The notes: generated by a model from the sequence alone, not told the origin. DNA of 64,000 bases from Acidobacteriota bacterium (GCA_022826755.1 JAJDUG010000027.1:1-64000); one strand, 5' to 3'; counted from the first letter of the stretch, positions 9,705 through 19,515 are shown. Numbers and translations are program-made.

Positions 9705-10577
9705 ATGAAATCTCCCTGGCCCATTCCCGTGCTGGCCGTGGTCTTGGCCCTGCTGGGCGGGTCCGCGGCCCGGGCAACCCCGGATTTCCTGCCGGAGGCC
9801 GGTGCCTACCATGCTTATGTGGATTCCGGCATTCTCTTCGCGTTCGAGTTGAACCAGGGCCGGGAAGCCTTCATCGAAGTCATCAACCTGGGGGAAAGTC
9901 GCCGCTGCCTCTCGGTGGACCGGATCTTCATGCGAACGGAGGAGGGGCAGCCCCTGCGTTTCGACTCCTTTCTTTACGATGGCCGGAAATCCAAGTTGGA
10001 GGGCAATCCCCGGGCTTGCGTCCGCCAGCGCACGCGGCGCAGATTCGAGCTCGGCTACAGCTTCGACTTTCCGGGGAAAGTGCGCAAGGTCGTATTTCTG
10101 TTGGGAAGGCTGGCCTATAGGCTGCAGCCGGTGAGTGGTGAGGATTATCGGAAGTTTGTGCAGAATTTCGATAAGGTCAACATCGGGGTCAGCAGCGATC
10201 GCCTCAAGAGATTCCAGTTGGGCGTGCTCTACGGCAAGACCATTTATGGTTCCAGGATTCGTAGCCGGCGCGTGGCGGCCCCGTTTGTCAGCAAGGGGAC
10301 GCGAGGACCGGTGACCCTGTTGAGCACCTTCCCCAAGCGTACCGAAAAAGCCAGGAAGAAAAAGAAGACCGGAAGCCTGAGCATCGCCCTGAAGCTGGAT
10401 GCCAACGGCGAGGTGGTTGAAGCCGTTCCCGAGTCCAGCCTGGAGTTCGGGCTCACCGAACGGGCGCTCTACGAGGTGAAGCACTGGTGGGAATTTGCTC
10501 CGGCCTACCAGGACGGCAAGCCGGTGGCTGGCGATCATCGGGCCACGGTGGTCTTTCGCTTGGAGCAGGGTGACTGA
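9705..10577 (+). CDS. Exported protein with TonB C-terminal-like domain
   Basis: Unrecognised secreted protein of 290 residues. A signal peptide (hydrophobic VLAVVLALLGGSAARA) is cleaved near residue 23. The middle is a beta-rich region with two cysteines in the mature part, then a basic linker (EKARKKKKTG). The last 70 residues resemble the TonB C-terminal fold (LKLDANGEVVEAVPESS ... ALYEVKHWWEFAPA). There is no membrane anchor or proline-rich spacer, so it is not a working TonB; such periplasmic domains occur in stand-alone acidobacterial proteins. Start ATG 9705 is preferred to GTG 9693 because it gives a compact signal peptide. It follows the Wzm-like permease and may share its transcript. 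Confidence 0.65.
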   Translation: MKSPWPIPVLAVVLALLGGSAARATPDFLPEAGAYHAYVDSGILFAFELNQGREAFIEVINLGESRRCLSVDRIFMRTEEGQPLRFDSFLYDGRKSKLEGNPRACVRQRTRRRFELGYSFDFPGKVRKVVFLLGRLAYRLQPVSGEDYRKFVQNFDKVNIGVSSDRLKRFQLGVLYGKTIYGSRIRSRRVAAPFVSKGTRGPVTLLSTFPKRTEKARKKKKTGSLSIALKLDANGEVVEAVPESSLEFGLTERALYEVKHWWEFAPAYQDGKPVAGDHRATVVFRLEQGD

Positions 10578-10612
10578 AAATCGCCGGCGGAGCCTGCCCC
10601 CCCCCCAACCCG

Positions 10613-11455
10613 TCACAATCTCAGCGACTCCCGGATCTCGCAGTATTTCCTGCCTGGTTGAACGCGAATGGCCTGCTCCACCGGGTCGTGTTCCAGTGCG
10701 ATAATCCAGTCTTCCTCACAGGCCTGCTGGAGATAGCGCCGCTTCTCCTCGATGGTGGTCAGCGGATAGAGGTCATACCCCATCAGGTAGGGAAGCGGAA
10801 GGTGAGAGGCGGTGGGCATCATGTCGCCGCAATAGAACAGCGTGGTGTCTCCGTCCTGAATCTTGACCATCTGCAGGCCCGGGGTGTGTCCATTGGAGAT
10901 CAGGAGGTGGAGGCCGGGGAACAACTCGCAGGGGCCATCCAGGATTGCGAGTCGGGGGTGGTTGCGGAAGGGCTCGATATCCATTGACATATAGCTGCCC
11001 CGGTCCTTCTCGGAAGGGTTCAGGGCCCGTTCCCATTGACTCCGCTGAATATAGTGCCTGGCCGAGGGGAAGGTCAGCTCCAACCGGTCGTTCCGGCAGC
11101 AGGTAGCGCCGCCGGCGTGGTCGAAATGGAAGTGAGTCAGGATGACGTCGGTGATGTCTTCCGGCTCGAGTCCGTGGGAGGCCAGCGAGCCCAGCAGCGT
11201 GAATTGGCTATGGTCGAGGCGGTAAATCTCCTTGAGCTTGTCGGGGAACTTGTGGCCGCACCCGACGTCAACCAGAATCTTGCGCTTTTCTTCCAGAATC
11301 AACAGGGCTCTCATGGCCAGGGGGATTCGATTGCGCTCATCGCTGGGATTGGATCTGCTCCACAGCGTCTTGGGGACGACCCCGAACATGGCGCCGCCGT
11401 CGAGGCCGAAGCGGCCCGTTTCCAGGGAAACGATGCGGTAGGGTCCTATCTTCAT
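10613..11455 (-). CDS. MBL-fold metallo-hydrolase
   Basis: Metallo-beta-lactamase-fold hydrolase of 280 residues. The metal motif is complete: H108-x-H110-x-D112-H113 in LTHFHFDHAGG, a later ISNGHTPG histidine, YCGDMMP aspartate and LEHDP histidine. The arrangement resembles the lactonase and general hydrolase branch (N-acyl homoserine lactonase relatives). The substrate is unknown. The ATG at 11455 overlaps the TGA stop of the upstream O-methyltransferase (ATGA), indicating translational coupling. Longer in-frame starts would run into that gene and are rejected. Confidence 0.87.
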   Translation of the reverse strand: MKIGPYRIVSLETGRFGLDGGAMFGVVPKTLWSRSNPSDERNRIPLAMRALLILEEKRKILVDVGCGHKFPDKLKEIYRLDHSQFTLLGSLASHGLEPEDITDVILTHFHFDHAGGATCCRNDRLELTFPSARHYIQRSQWERALNPSEKDRGSYMSMDIEPFRNHPRLAILDGPCELFPGLHLLISNGHTPGLQMVKIQDGDTTLFYCGDMMPTASHLPLPYLMGYDLYPLTTIEEKRRYLQQACEEDWIIALEHDPVEQAIRVQPGRKYCEIRESLRL

Positions 11456-12078
11456 CGCTTGATGCTCAGCGCAACTCCATCCCTGAGGGGGATGATGGTC
11501 GTCAGGACGTCTTCGGATTGAAAGGCCAGTCGATTGAAGGCACGTATTCCCGCCGTGCTGGGGGCGTCGTCGTCGCCCACCACCCTTCCCTGCCACAGGG
11601 TGTTGTCGGTGATGAGCAGCCCCCCTTTTTTCAACCTGGGGACCGCCTTCCGGAATACCTCGGGATACTCGTGCTTGTCCACGTCGTTGAGGATGATGTC
11701 GAAGGATCCCGGTTCTTCGGCCAGCAGGGAAAGGGCGTCGCCGGTGCGGTAGTCTACCAGACCTTCGATTCGGGCCTGTCGGAAAAAGCGGGCGGCCAGG
11801 GCGGCGTTTGCCCCGGAGCCGTCGGTACAGATGATGCGCCCCCCCGGTTGCAAGCCCCTTGCAAACCAGATCGCCGAATAGCCATAGCCGGATCCCAGCT
11901 CGAAGATGGTTTGCGCCCGCGTCAAGAGCGCCAGTTGGCAGAGCAGGCGGCCTACCAGAGGCCCGATGATGGGAAATCTCTTCTCGGCGGCGATGCGCTC
12001 CATTTCCTGGAGGGTGGCGTCCCTCGGGGGAGTCAGGGAATGGAGGTAGCGAACGATGGACGGGTCCAGAATGTTCAT
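11452..12078 (-). CDS. SAM-dependent O-methyltransferase, catechol-OMT-like family
   Basis: Class I methyltransferase of 208 residues. Motif I is FELGSGYGYSAIWFA, the metal/catalytic aspartate lies in IILNDVDKHEYPE, and the family's LKKGGLLITDN segment follows. Related enzymes methylate catechols, caffeoyl-CoA or other small hydroxylated compounds with Mg2+; the substrate here is unknown. The start at 12078 (MNILDPSIVRYL) is chosen over a 21-residue extension that is poorly conserved in type. It is translationally coupled to the MBL-fold hydrolase gene. Upstream lies a 252-nt divergent gap towards the dCMP deaminase gene. Confidence 0.9.
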   Translation of the reverse strand: MNILDPSIVRYLHSLTPPRDATLQEMERIAAEKRFPIIGPLVGRLLCQLALLTRAQTIFELGSGYGYSAIWFARGLQPGGRIICTDGSGANAALAARFFRQARIEGLVDYRTGDALSLLAEEPGSFDIILNDVDKHEYPEVFRKAVPRLKKGGLLITDNTLWQGRVVGDDDAPSTAGIRAFNRLAFQSEDVLTTIIPLRDGVALSIKR

Positions 12079-12139
12079 GGGTTTTTCTCCCGCGAGGCGG
12101 TCAAGGGGCCTTGAGCGACGACAACATTGACAACAACTC

Positions 12140-12195
12140 ATTCATCAAGACTCTTCGTGTATCTTCGTAGTTCTTCGTGCACCCTCGTGGATGTC
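12140..12195 (+). repeat. Short CTTCGTG-word repeat fragment
   Basis: Part of the 252-nt gap between divergent genes holds CTTCGTGTATCTTCGTAG, then TTCTTCGTGCACC and TCGTGGATGTCTTTTT. These words match the right-hand module of the dispersed repeat family at 15.5 and 50.6 kb. No left-hand module or terminal word is recognisable, so this looks like a decayed fragment. No promoter is obvious in the remainder of the gap. Confidence 0.55.
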
Positions 12196-12330
12196 TTTTT
12201 CCCTTCATTGCTTGTCAGTCTGAGGTGAAGCCTCGCCGGGGCGTGCTCGCCCCACTGGGATCTTATGGTAGTCTGGACTGGCGGGCAATGGCCGCCTCGG
12301 GTGAGAAATGTGGGTCATGAGGATTGCAGG

Positions 12331-13092
12331 ATGATTATCGGGTTGTTCGGGGAAGATTCGCCACTGACTCTCGCTTTGCAAAATGACTTGAAAGAGAAGG
12401 GCTTCGGTTCGTGCCGGTCCACCCAGCCCCTGTCGCGGGAGCAGTCGCAGCACCTGGTATTTCGAAAACGCCAGGTGCCTCCCGATTGGGAATCCCTGGG
12501 TCAAGCGGGAATGGTGTTGGTCTGGGTGGGTGAACCGGTGGAGCCGGCGGTTTCCTTCGACCTGGTGCTGACGCCCGGCCAATCCTATGGGGAAGCCCTG
12601 GAGAAGCTCACCCGCCTGGTGCGTCGGAAATTGACCGGCCCGCCGCGGCCCTCCTGGGACGAATATTTCATGAGGATTGCGCAGGTGGCTTCCACGCGAA
12701 GCAACTGCATCAAGCGGAAGGTGGGCGCCGTGGTGGTGAAAGACCGCAGGATCGTTTCCACCGGCTACAACGGGACCCCGCGCGGAACCAGGAACTGCAA
12801 CGAGGGGGGATGCCCGCGCTGCAGTGCGCTGGCGGCCAGCGGAACCCGGCTGGACGAGTGTCTTTGTTCCCACGCCGAGGAAAATGCCATTACCCAGGCG
12901 GCCTACCACGGCACCAGCGTCAAGGGCGGATGCCTCTATTCCACCTTTTCGCCCTGCCTGATGTGCGCCAAGATGATCATCAACAGTGGGATCATCGAGG
13001 TGGTGTTCAACATGGGGTACCCACTGAACGATGCGACCTATTGGTTGTTCGAGGAAGCCGGAATCACGATCCGAGAATACCGGATCGACTGA
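12331..13092 (+). CDS. dCMP deaminase with an extra N-terminal P-loop-like domain
   Basis: Deaminates dCMP to dUMP (pyrimidine deoxynucleotide pool). Length 253 residues; ordinary dCMP deaminases have about 150. The C-terminal part from about residue 108 is a complete zinc deaminase: H181-A-E183 and P208-C209-x-x-C212, with the allosteric-type insert GTRNCNEGGCPRC. The first 100 residues begin IGLFGEDSPLT, which looks like a nucleoside-kinase P-loop that has lost its GK residues, followed by a beta/alpha pattern. ATG 12331 is used. It converges on the next gene with 3 nt between stops. Related two-domain deaminases include anti-phage AvcD, but those are larger and keep an intact P-loop. Confidence 0.85.
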   Translation: MIIGLFGEDSPLTLALQNDLKEKGFGSCRSTQPLSREQSQHLVFRKRQVPPDWESLGQAGMVLVWVGEPVEPAVSFDLVLTPGQSYGEALEKLTRLVRRKLTGPPRPSWDEYFMRIAQVASTRSNCIKRKVGAVVVKDRRIVSTGYNGTPRGTRNCNEGGCPRCSALAASGTRLDECLCSHAEENAITQAAYHGTSVKGGCLYSTFSPCLMCAKMIINSGIIEVVFNMGYPLNDATYWLFEEAGITIREYRID

Positions 13093-13095
13093 AGG

Positions 13096-13734
13096 TCAGT
13101 ACTTTTGCATGATGACGGCCAGGAGGTTGTGCTTCATGAGCAGGAATCTGCGGGTTTCGTAACCGTCGAACAACTGAGTCACGTCCCGGTTCTGGTAGAT
13201 TTTGCGGATGGACATGGCGCGGTCGGTGGGAGTGCGTTCCAGGTTGGCTTCGGTAACGATGCGGTATTGGTGGATCCAATCGGAGCCGCCAGGCGGTCTG
13301 GTCTGAAAGAGGGCGAAGATCAAGCTCTTCGACTTCATCATGGCCGATACTCTGGCGATAAACAGGGAGGCGAATTCGGGTTCCAGATAGCTCAACAGAT
13401 CCCAGCAAACCAGTCCGTCGAAAAAGTCGACAGGGTATTTATAGTTATCCCTGAAGAACTTGCTCGCAACCAGGGTCCGTTGATCGTTGAATGAGGTCGA
13501 GTATTCGGGGTTCGAGTAGGCTGCCAGCAGGTCTTCCACGTACAGCTTGACTTCGCGTCCGAAAAAAAACTCGACGTTGGATCCTGTCGGAACGCCGATA
13601 TCCAGCAATACCGCCCTTTTCTTGCGGCCGATGGCTCTGAGAAACTCCTTCAGGACATCGGCCTGCATGCTGACCGCAAGCGGGCGGTCCTGCTCTCCGG
13701 CACCACCGATTGAAACGGGTTCAAGCTCATTCAT
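13096..13734 (-). CDS. Degenerate methyltransferase-like protein
   Basis: A 212-residue protein with the outline of a class I SAM-methyltransferase: strand/loop VLLDIGVPTGSNVEF where motif I should be, and FDGLVCWDLLSYLEPEFASLF resembling motif IV and the following helix. The glycine-rich GxGxG is lost, so SAM binding is doubtful. It is on the same strand as, and 101 nt beyond, glcF, and could be the last gene of that unit. Function is unknown; the name reflects fold impression only. Confidence 0.6.
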   Translation of the reverse strand: MNELEPVSIGGAGEQDRPLAVSMQADVLKEFLRAIGRKKRAVLLDIGVPTGSNVEFFFGREVKLYVEDLLAAYSNPEYSTSFNDQRTLVASKFFRDNYKYPVDFFDGLVCWDLLSYLEPEFASLFIARVSAMMKSKSLIFALFQTRPPGGSDWIHQYRIVTEANLERTPTDRAMSIRKIYQNRDVTQLFDGYETRRFLLMKHNLLAVIMQKY

Positions 13735-13835
13735 CGTGAAGCCCGGGTCTTGTCCGCCGGCACGCGGTTACCGTTCGCCTGTTCCACGCGGGCGGCGCCT
13801 CTCCGACAAACCTTACCACAGGAGATCCCGGTGGT

Positions 13836-15188
13836 TCATCCCGGATTGCGACCGTTTTCCGAAGACGCCGATCCGTAGGCGCGATCGAGAATTTCCATGG
13901 GGTGCATCACTTGTATGTGATGCAGGTGCGCCATCCGCAAGCCGTGAGCGATCTGTAGGAGGCACCCGGGGTTTCCGGTGGCCACCACCTCCGGCCCGCA
14001 CTGCTCGATGTCCTCGATCTTGCGCTCCAGGATGCGCATCGACAATTCGGGGTGGGTGATGTTGTAGATCCCCGCGCTCCCGCAACATTGGTCCGGATTC
14101 TGCAACTCCAGCAGCTTCAGCCCCGGAATCTGCTGCAGCAGGCGGCGGGGGGCCTGCGCAATTCTCTGGGCATGCAGCAGGTGACAGGGGTCGTCGTAGG
14201 CGATCTTCAGTTCCAGTCGATCCGGCGGGGACAGGGCCGGCAACCCGTCCAGAAACTCCGAAATATCCACGACCCCTTGGCTGAAGGACCGGGCTCGGGA
14301 TGAGTACTCGGGATCGCGGGCAAGAAGGGCCCCGTACTCCTTGAGCTTGGCGCCGCAGCCGGCTGCATTGACGATGACCGCCGAAACGCCGGCCTGCTCG
14401 AAGGCCTGAATGTTTCTCTTCGCCATCTCTTGAGCCGTCGCCGTGATGCCGGCGTGGGCGTGGAGAGCGGCGCAGCAGACCTGGGAGGACGGGACGACGA
14501 TCTCGCAGCCGTTCCGTTGCAGGACGCGAATGGTGGCGCGGTGAATGCCGGCAAAGATTTCGTTCATGACGCACCCGGTGACCAATCCCACCCGGCGCCG
14601 GGTGGGCCCGGCGCTCCTGAAGACCGCTCCGAGTTCAATCGGGGCGGCGCGTCCTCCCAGGTCGGGAAGCAACCGTTCCATGCCGGCCAACCGCGACGGA
14701 ATCAGCTTCAGGGAAGCCAGCCTCCGAACCAGTGCCTGCAAGCCCAGGCGCTGGTAGAGACGCAGCAGATGAAAATGGAACCGCAGGAGCCGGGGAGAGG
14801 GGAAAACCCAGCCGAAGACGTAGCGGCGGAGGGCTTCCACCAGGAGGGGGCGCTCCAGTTGTTGCTCGACGATCTCGCGGGCCTGCTCCACCAATTCGCC
14901 GTAGGGCACCCCTGAAGGGCAGGCCGACTCGCAGGCACGGCAGTCCAGGCAGGCGGAGATGTGCTGAGCGAAACTTCCGGCGACCGGCAACCTCCCGCGT
15001 TGCTGGGCTTGCATGAGGTAGATGCGGCCTCTGGGCGAGTCCGCCTCTTTCCCCAACTCGATGTAGGTCGGACAGGCTTGCAGGCAAAGCCCGCAGTGGA
15101 CGCACTGAGGAGTCAAGTCCGCCGGGACGGCGCTGCCTGCCTGATGGGGATGAGGCGGTGTTTCCACTGGGCCTCCGGCATTAGCCAC
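13836..15188 (-). CDS. glcF: Glycolate oxidase iron-sulfur subunit
   Basis: Electron-transfer subunit of membrane-associated glycolate dehydrogenase, 450 residues. Two 4Fe-4S motifs are seen: C29-x2-C32-x2-C35-x3-C39 and C80-x2-C83-x2-C86-x3-C90. Two cysteine-rich CCG-type domains follow (VCCAALHAHAG and DQCCGSAGIYN), the quinone-reducing region in related enzymes. The start is GTG at 15188, with repeat copy 3 beginning about 6 nt upstream of it, so the true leader comes from the repeat. It forms glcD-glcE-glcF with the two upstream genes, though 420 nt of repeat separates it from glcE. Confidence 0.93.
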   Translation of the reverse strand: MANAGGPVETPPHPHQAGSAVPADLTPQCVHCGLCLQACPTYIELGKEADSPRGRIYLMQAQQRGRLPVAGSFAQHISACLDCRACESACPSGVPYGELVEQAREIVEQQLERPLLVEALRRYVFGWVFPSPRLLRFHFHLLRLYQRLGLQALVRRLASLKLIPSRLAGMERLLPDLGGRAAPIELGAVFRSAGPTRRRVGLVTGCVMNEIFAGIHRATIRVLQRNGCEIVVPSSQVCCAALHAHAGITATAQEMAKRNIQAFEQAGVSAVIVNAAGCGAKLKEYGALLARDPEYSSRARSFSQGVVDISEFLDGLPALSPPDRLELKIAYDDPCHLLHAQRIAQAPRRLLQQIPGLKLLELQNPDQCCGSAGIYNITHPELSMRILERKIEDIEQCGPEVVATGNPGCLLQIAHGLRMAHLHHIQVMHPMEILDRAYGSASSENGRNPG

Positions 15189-15193
15189 TTGAC

Positions 15194-15583
15194 GACCAGG
15201 ACCAGTTCCGCCCCCCCCACGACGGGCGGATCATTCGAGAGTTAAACAGGGGGGCGTTAAAAAGACGAACCACGAATGAACACGAATGGGCACGAATACG
15301 AATGAATCTCTTTCCGTTTTTCTTGGTGGCCTATCGGCAACAAGGACCCTGTCCCGTTGATCCGGTTATCTATCCTTTTAACATGGATACACAGGATGCA
15401 CAGGATTAACAGGACGAGACGCTGTGGCACGAGAAGCTGACTCGCTGCGTTTCCCCTCACCCGAACCCACGGGGCGTTCCCTTTGAGTGGGTCAAGAACA
15501 TGGTCTTTCTTAGTGGCCCTTCGTCGTCCTTCGTGTGTCTTCGTGGATAACTCTTTTCTTGTCGTTGTTCCAGGTAAGCGAAG
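15194..15583 (+). repeat. Dispersed intergenic repeat, copy 3 (about 390 bp)
   Basis: Occupies the 420-nt gap between glcE and glcF. The left end is degenerate (near CCAGG, 15196). The hairpin region is at about 15214-15232 and the ATTCGTG module (minus sense) at 15267-15303. The words GGCCTATCGGCAACAAGGAC and GTCCCGTTGATC reach 15362, matching copy 1 inverted. Then come an ACAGGAT-word run (15381-15416), CTTCGTG words, the TGGATAACTCTTTT tract and the terminus TTCCAGGTAAGC (15568-15579). Short open frames within it are not considered genes. Confidence 0.85.
15381..15416. repeat. ACAGGAT-word run inside repeat copy 3
   Basis: ACAGGATGCACAGGATTAAC, preceded by ATGGATAC and followed by AGGACGAGAC. 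It is a short quasi-tandem of the 7-mer ACAGGAT at 9-nt spacing. It occurs only in this copy of the family, and is part of the variable middle that distinguishes copy 3 from the shorter copy 5. Confidence 0.6.
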
Positions 15584-15608
15584 GGCGACTGCTGCCTCCG
15601 CGCCGGGT

Positions 15609-16952
15609 TCAAACCACGAACCTTCCCGGGTTCAGGATCTCCCGGGGGTCGAGCCGGTTCTTGATCTGCCTCATCAATTTCAGGTCCTTGTATCGATAAC
15701 CCCAGGCATCGACCCGGTTCTTCAGGGTGGCGGGACCGCTTTCAATGACCACGCTGCCGCGCACCGCGTTCAACAGGCTCCGCCACCTTTCGATCAGACC
15801 CGCCAGCCTCCCCGCCTGAGCGGTTGCAGGATCGAGATGACAGTAGACTCGGATCACCCCGCTTCCCGCGTGGGCTCTCAAGAAGAACGGCGCCTCGATA
15901 CCGGACAAGTGCTTCTCCATCTCCTCGATCCATTGGACCAGTTGATCGGGAAGGATGCCTACCTTGAGCTTGACGCTTTCCAGTGGCGGTTCCGCCATGC
16001 AGAAGTGGTCTTCCCGCAAGCCGTCCCACAGCCGGGCTTGCTCCCGGGCGTCGCTGACCAGCATGTCCCCGTCCAGGCAGGAACTCCAGATCTCTTTCAG
16101 TTCCTTGACCTGCCAGTTGACGGCTGCTTCCAGATCGCCGAATTTGACCGCCAGGGCATAGCCTGCGATCTTTCCACTCCAGTCCAACTTCCGGTCAAGC
16201 CGACGCGAGGCGTTGCCGTCAAGGAGCTCGAGGGCAGTGGGAACCAATGGGGAACGCAGCAGCTTGCTCAAGGCACGTCGCACTGGGGGGAGTTTCCTGA
16301 AGAGGCCTACTACCGTCTTCTCCATGGGCGGAAGGGGCTTGAGCTTGAAATAGAAATCGTAAAAGACGCCCAGGGTGCCGAACGAGCCGGCATAGAGCTT
16401 GCACATGTCATATCCGGTGACGTTCTTGACCACTCTCGAGCCAAAACGTGTTTGGGTCCCGTCCGCCTGGATCACGCCGACTCCGAGCAGGTAGTCGCGC
16501 AGGGTCCCGTGGCCGTATCGATCCGGTCCGCTGGCGTTGGCGGCCACCATCCCCCCCAGAGTCGTCTGCCGGTAGGCGGACGGAACCACGGGCAGGCACA
16601 GGCGATCGGCCGCCAGCAGTTCTTGCAGCCGCGCCAGGCGGCAGCCGCTCTCCACCCTCACCACCAGGTCCTGGGGCTCGTATTCCGGGATTCGGTCCAG
16701 GCGGGTCGTTGCCAGAGCCAGATCGAAGCGCTTCGGGGGATTCCCGAGGTCCTGACGGCTCCCGGAACCAAAGGGCACTACGGCCCAGTGCTCGCGCTGC
16801 GCCGTTTGCAGCAGTTGGCTGAGCTCCTCGGGTGTTCGCGGAGCGGCGGCCCGGTGGGGGCGCTTCCCCTGCACGGTGAATGCCTCCAGCCGGGAAGCAG
16901 GCAGGGCGCAGGTAATGTTCGGATCACCCGGCGGAGTGGCGGGATCCTTCAT
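15609..16952 (-). CDS. glcE: Glycolate oxidase FAD-binding subunit
   Basis: Second FAD/PCMH-type subunit of glycolate dehydrogenase, 447 residues (longer than the roughly 350 of E. coli GlcE). The FAD-binding segments are VVPFGSGSRQD, TLGGMVAANASGPDRYGHGTLRDYLLG (split here only for naming) and the C-terminal LMRQIKNRLDPREILNPGRF. The ATG at 16952 (MKDPATPPGDPN) is used; ATG 16991 is also possible. Longer in-frame starts would overlap glcD extensively and are rejected. It lies 89 nt after glcD on the same strand. Its stop is followed within 26 nt by repeat copy 3, which splits it from glcF. Confidence 0.9.
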   Translation of the reverse strand: MKDPATPPGDPNITCALPASRLEAFTVQGKRPHRAAAPRTPEELSQLLQTAQREHWAVVPFGSGSRQDLGNPPKRFDLALATTRLDRIPEYEPQDLVVRVESGCRLARLQELLAADRLCLPVVPSAYRQTTLGGMVAANASGPDRYGHGTLRDYLLGVGVIQADGTQTRFGSRVVKNVTGYDMCKLYAGSFGTLGVFYDFYFKLKPLPPMEKTVVGLFRKLPPVRRALSKLLRSPLVPTALELLDGNASRRLDRKLDWSGKIAGYALAVKFGDLEAAVNWQVKELKEIWSSCLDGDMLVSDAREQARLWDGLREDHFCMAEPPLESVKLKVGILPDQLVQWIEEMEKHLSGIEAPFFLRAHAGSGVIRVYCHLDPATAQAGRLAGLIERWRSLLNAVRGSVVIESGPATLKNRVDAWGYRYKDLKLMRQIKNRLDPREILNPGRFVV

Positions 16953-17041
16953 CACCGCGCGACCGCGAGATCCTGAACGCTGTCCAACCATGTATGACAC
17001 CTGTCCCGCGTGCGGCGAGCCGGCCGTCAGCGGCGGCCCGG

Positions 17042-18541
<1,500 letters not shown>

Positions 18542-18549
18542 GATGTCGC

Positions 18550-18555
18550 ATTATA
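18550..18555 (-). promoter_or_regulatory. Possible -10 box just upstream of glcD
   Basis: A minus-strand TATAAT at the consensus lies 8 nt before the glcD start codon. If used, transcription would begin at or next to the ATG and give a leaderless mRNA. No good -35 is present 17 nt further upstream, so this could be chance. Confidence 0.3.
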
Positions 18556-18591
18556 GCCCAGCTTGGAGGCCGATACCCCGCCGGTGTCGGG

Positions 18592-19515
18592 CTAGTGCTC
18601 AAGCCGATTGAGGACGGCCAGGAGGAGAGACAGGGCGATAACCGCCAGGCTGGCCCAGTAGAGCACCCGCCACAACGAGTCCTGGAACGATGTTTCCTGC
18701 TGCCGATTGGGGTTGGGCAGCGAGAACGCCAGGGCGGCGCCAGCCAGTGCTCCCCCGAAGTGGGCGGCATTGTTGGCTCCGATGAGGAGGCCGAAGACGA
18801 AGGCATAGATGATCCAGTGGACCAGTTGTTGCTGCAGTATTCTGCCCCAGGACCCCCAGCGCCGGGAGAGAACCACCGCCATGGCGATCATGCCGAAGAC
18901 GGCTCCCGAAGCCCCGGCGGTCACCAGCCAGGGCGGGTAATACCAGTTGCTGAGGACGAATCCGATGACCCCGGTGGCCAGGTAGAACACCAGGAACCGT
19001 TCCTTGCCCAGGAGCTCTTCCAGCAGCGGTCCGATGAACAACAGGGCATAGGAGTTGAACAGCAAGTGGATGATGCCGATGTGGATGAAAATGGCCGAAA
19101 CCAGGCGCCACCATTGGCCCTGGGCTACCAGGGCGGCCACGTCGGCTCCCCAAGCCACCAGGGTCTGTTGGTTTCCCCCAGTCAGAAGCCGGCCGAAATC
19201 GGTGACCGTGCCCTGCTGCTCGGCAGCGAACATGGCCAGGAAGATGAGGAAATTGGCGGTCAGGAGTCCGTAAGAGACCGGTGTGTACTGGGGCAGGACG
19301 TTGGCCAGCAGCTTGCCCAGCCCGCTGGGTCGCCTCCGGAGCCTGGCCCCGCAGTGGGAGCACACGGACTCCTGCACGCCGACCAGAGCCCGGCAGGAGG
19401 GACACATTCTGGTGGTGACCTGGGCGCCTCGCCAGAGGTTCTTCCAGTAATCGAGCTGCTTTTCCAGTTGCTGGGCGGCGATGCGCAGCTTCCAGCGCAG
19501 GCGTGGAGGCAGCAT
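18592..19515 (-). CDS. Rhomboid family intramembrane serine protease with zinc ribbon
   Basis: Membrane protease of 307 residues. An N-terminal cytoplasmic zinc ribbon (C38-x2-C41, C52-x2-C55) precedes the six-helix rhomboid core. Catalytic Ser203 is in GASGAVFG and His252 in NNAAHFGGALAG. The HxxxN motif of helix 2 is H150-LLF-N154. Such proteins cleave membrane-spanning substrates within the bilayer; the target is not known. ATG 19515 is chosen over an upstream in-frame start at 19566 because it begins the conserved region directly. It is transcribed away from ribH. Confidence 0.92.
   Translation of the reverse strand: MLPPRLRWKLRIAAQQLEKQLDYWKNLWRGAQVTTRMCPSCRALVGVQESVCSHCGARLRRRPSGLGKLLANVLPQYTPVSYGLLTANFLIFLAMFAAEQQGTVTDFGRLLTGGNQQTLVAWGADVAALVAQGQWWRLVSAIFIHIGIIHLLFNSYALLFIGPLLEELLGKERFLVFYLATGVIGFVLSNWYYPPWLVTAGASGAVFGMIAMAVVLSRRWGSWGRILQQQLVHWIIYAFVFGLLIGANNAAHFGGALAGAALAFSLPNPNRQQETSFQDSLWRVLYWASLAVIALSLLLAVLNRLEH

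Noticed and set aside
12299-12317. Similarity of GGTGAGAAATGTGGGTCA to the end of the MITE-like element
   Set aside because: Only about 15 positions match, no partner inverted end exists nearby, and it lies in the leader of the dCMP deaminase gene.
12331-13092. AvcD-type anti-phage deaminase
   Set aside because: Much shorter than AvcD, P-loop lost, and no companion RNA or defence genes around it.
15381-15416. CRISPR-like short repeats (ACAGGAT words)
   Set aside because: Units are 7 nt with 2-nt gaps, too short and too few for repeats and spacers; no cas genes.
15257-15460. Small open frames within the repeats (peptides like FVFIRGSSF)
   Set aside because: They recur only because the repeat recurs, lack ribosome sites and differ in frame and ends between copies.
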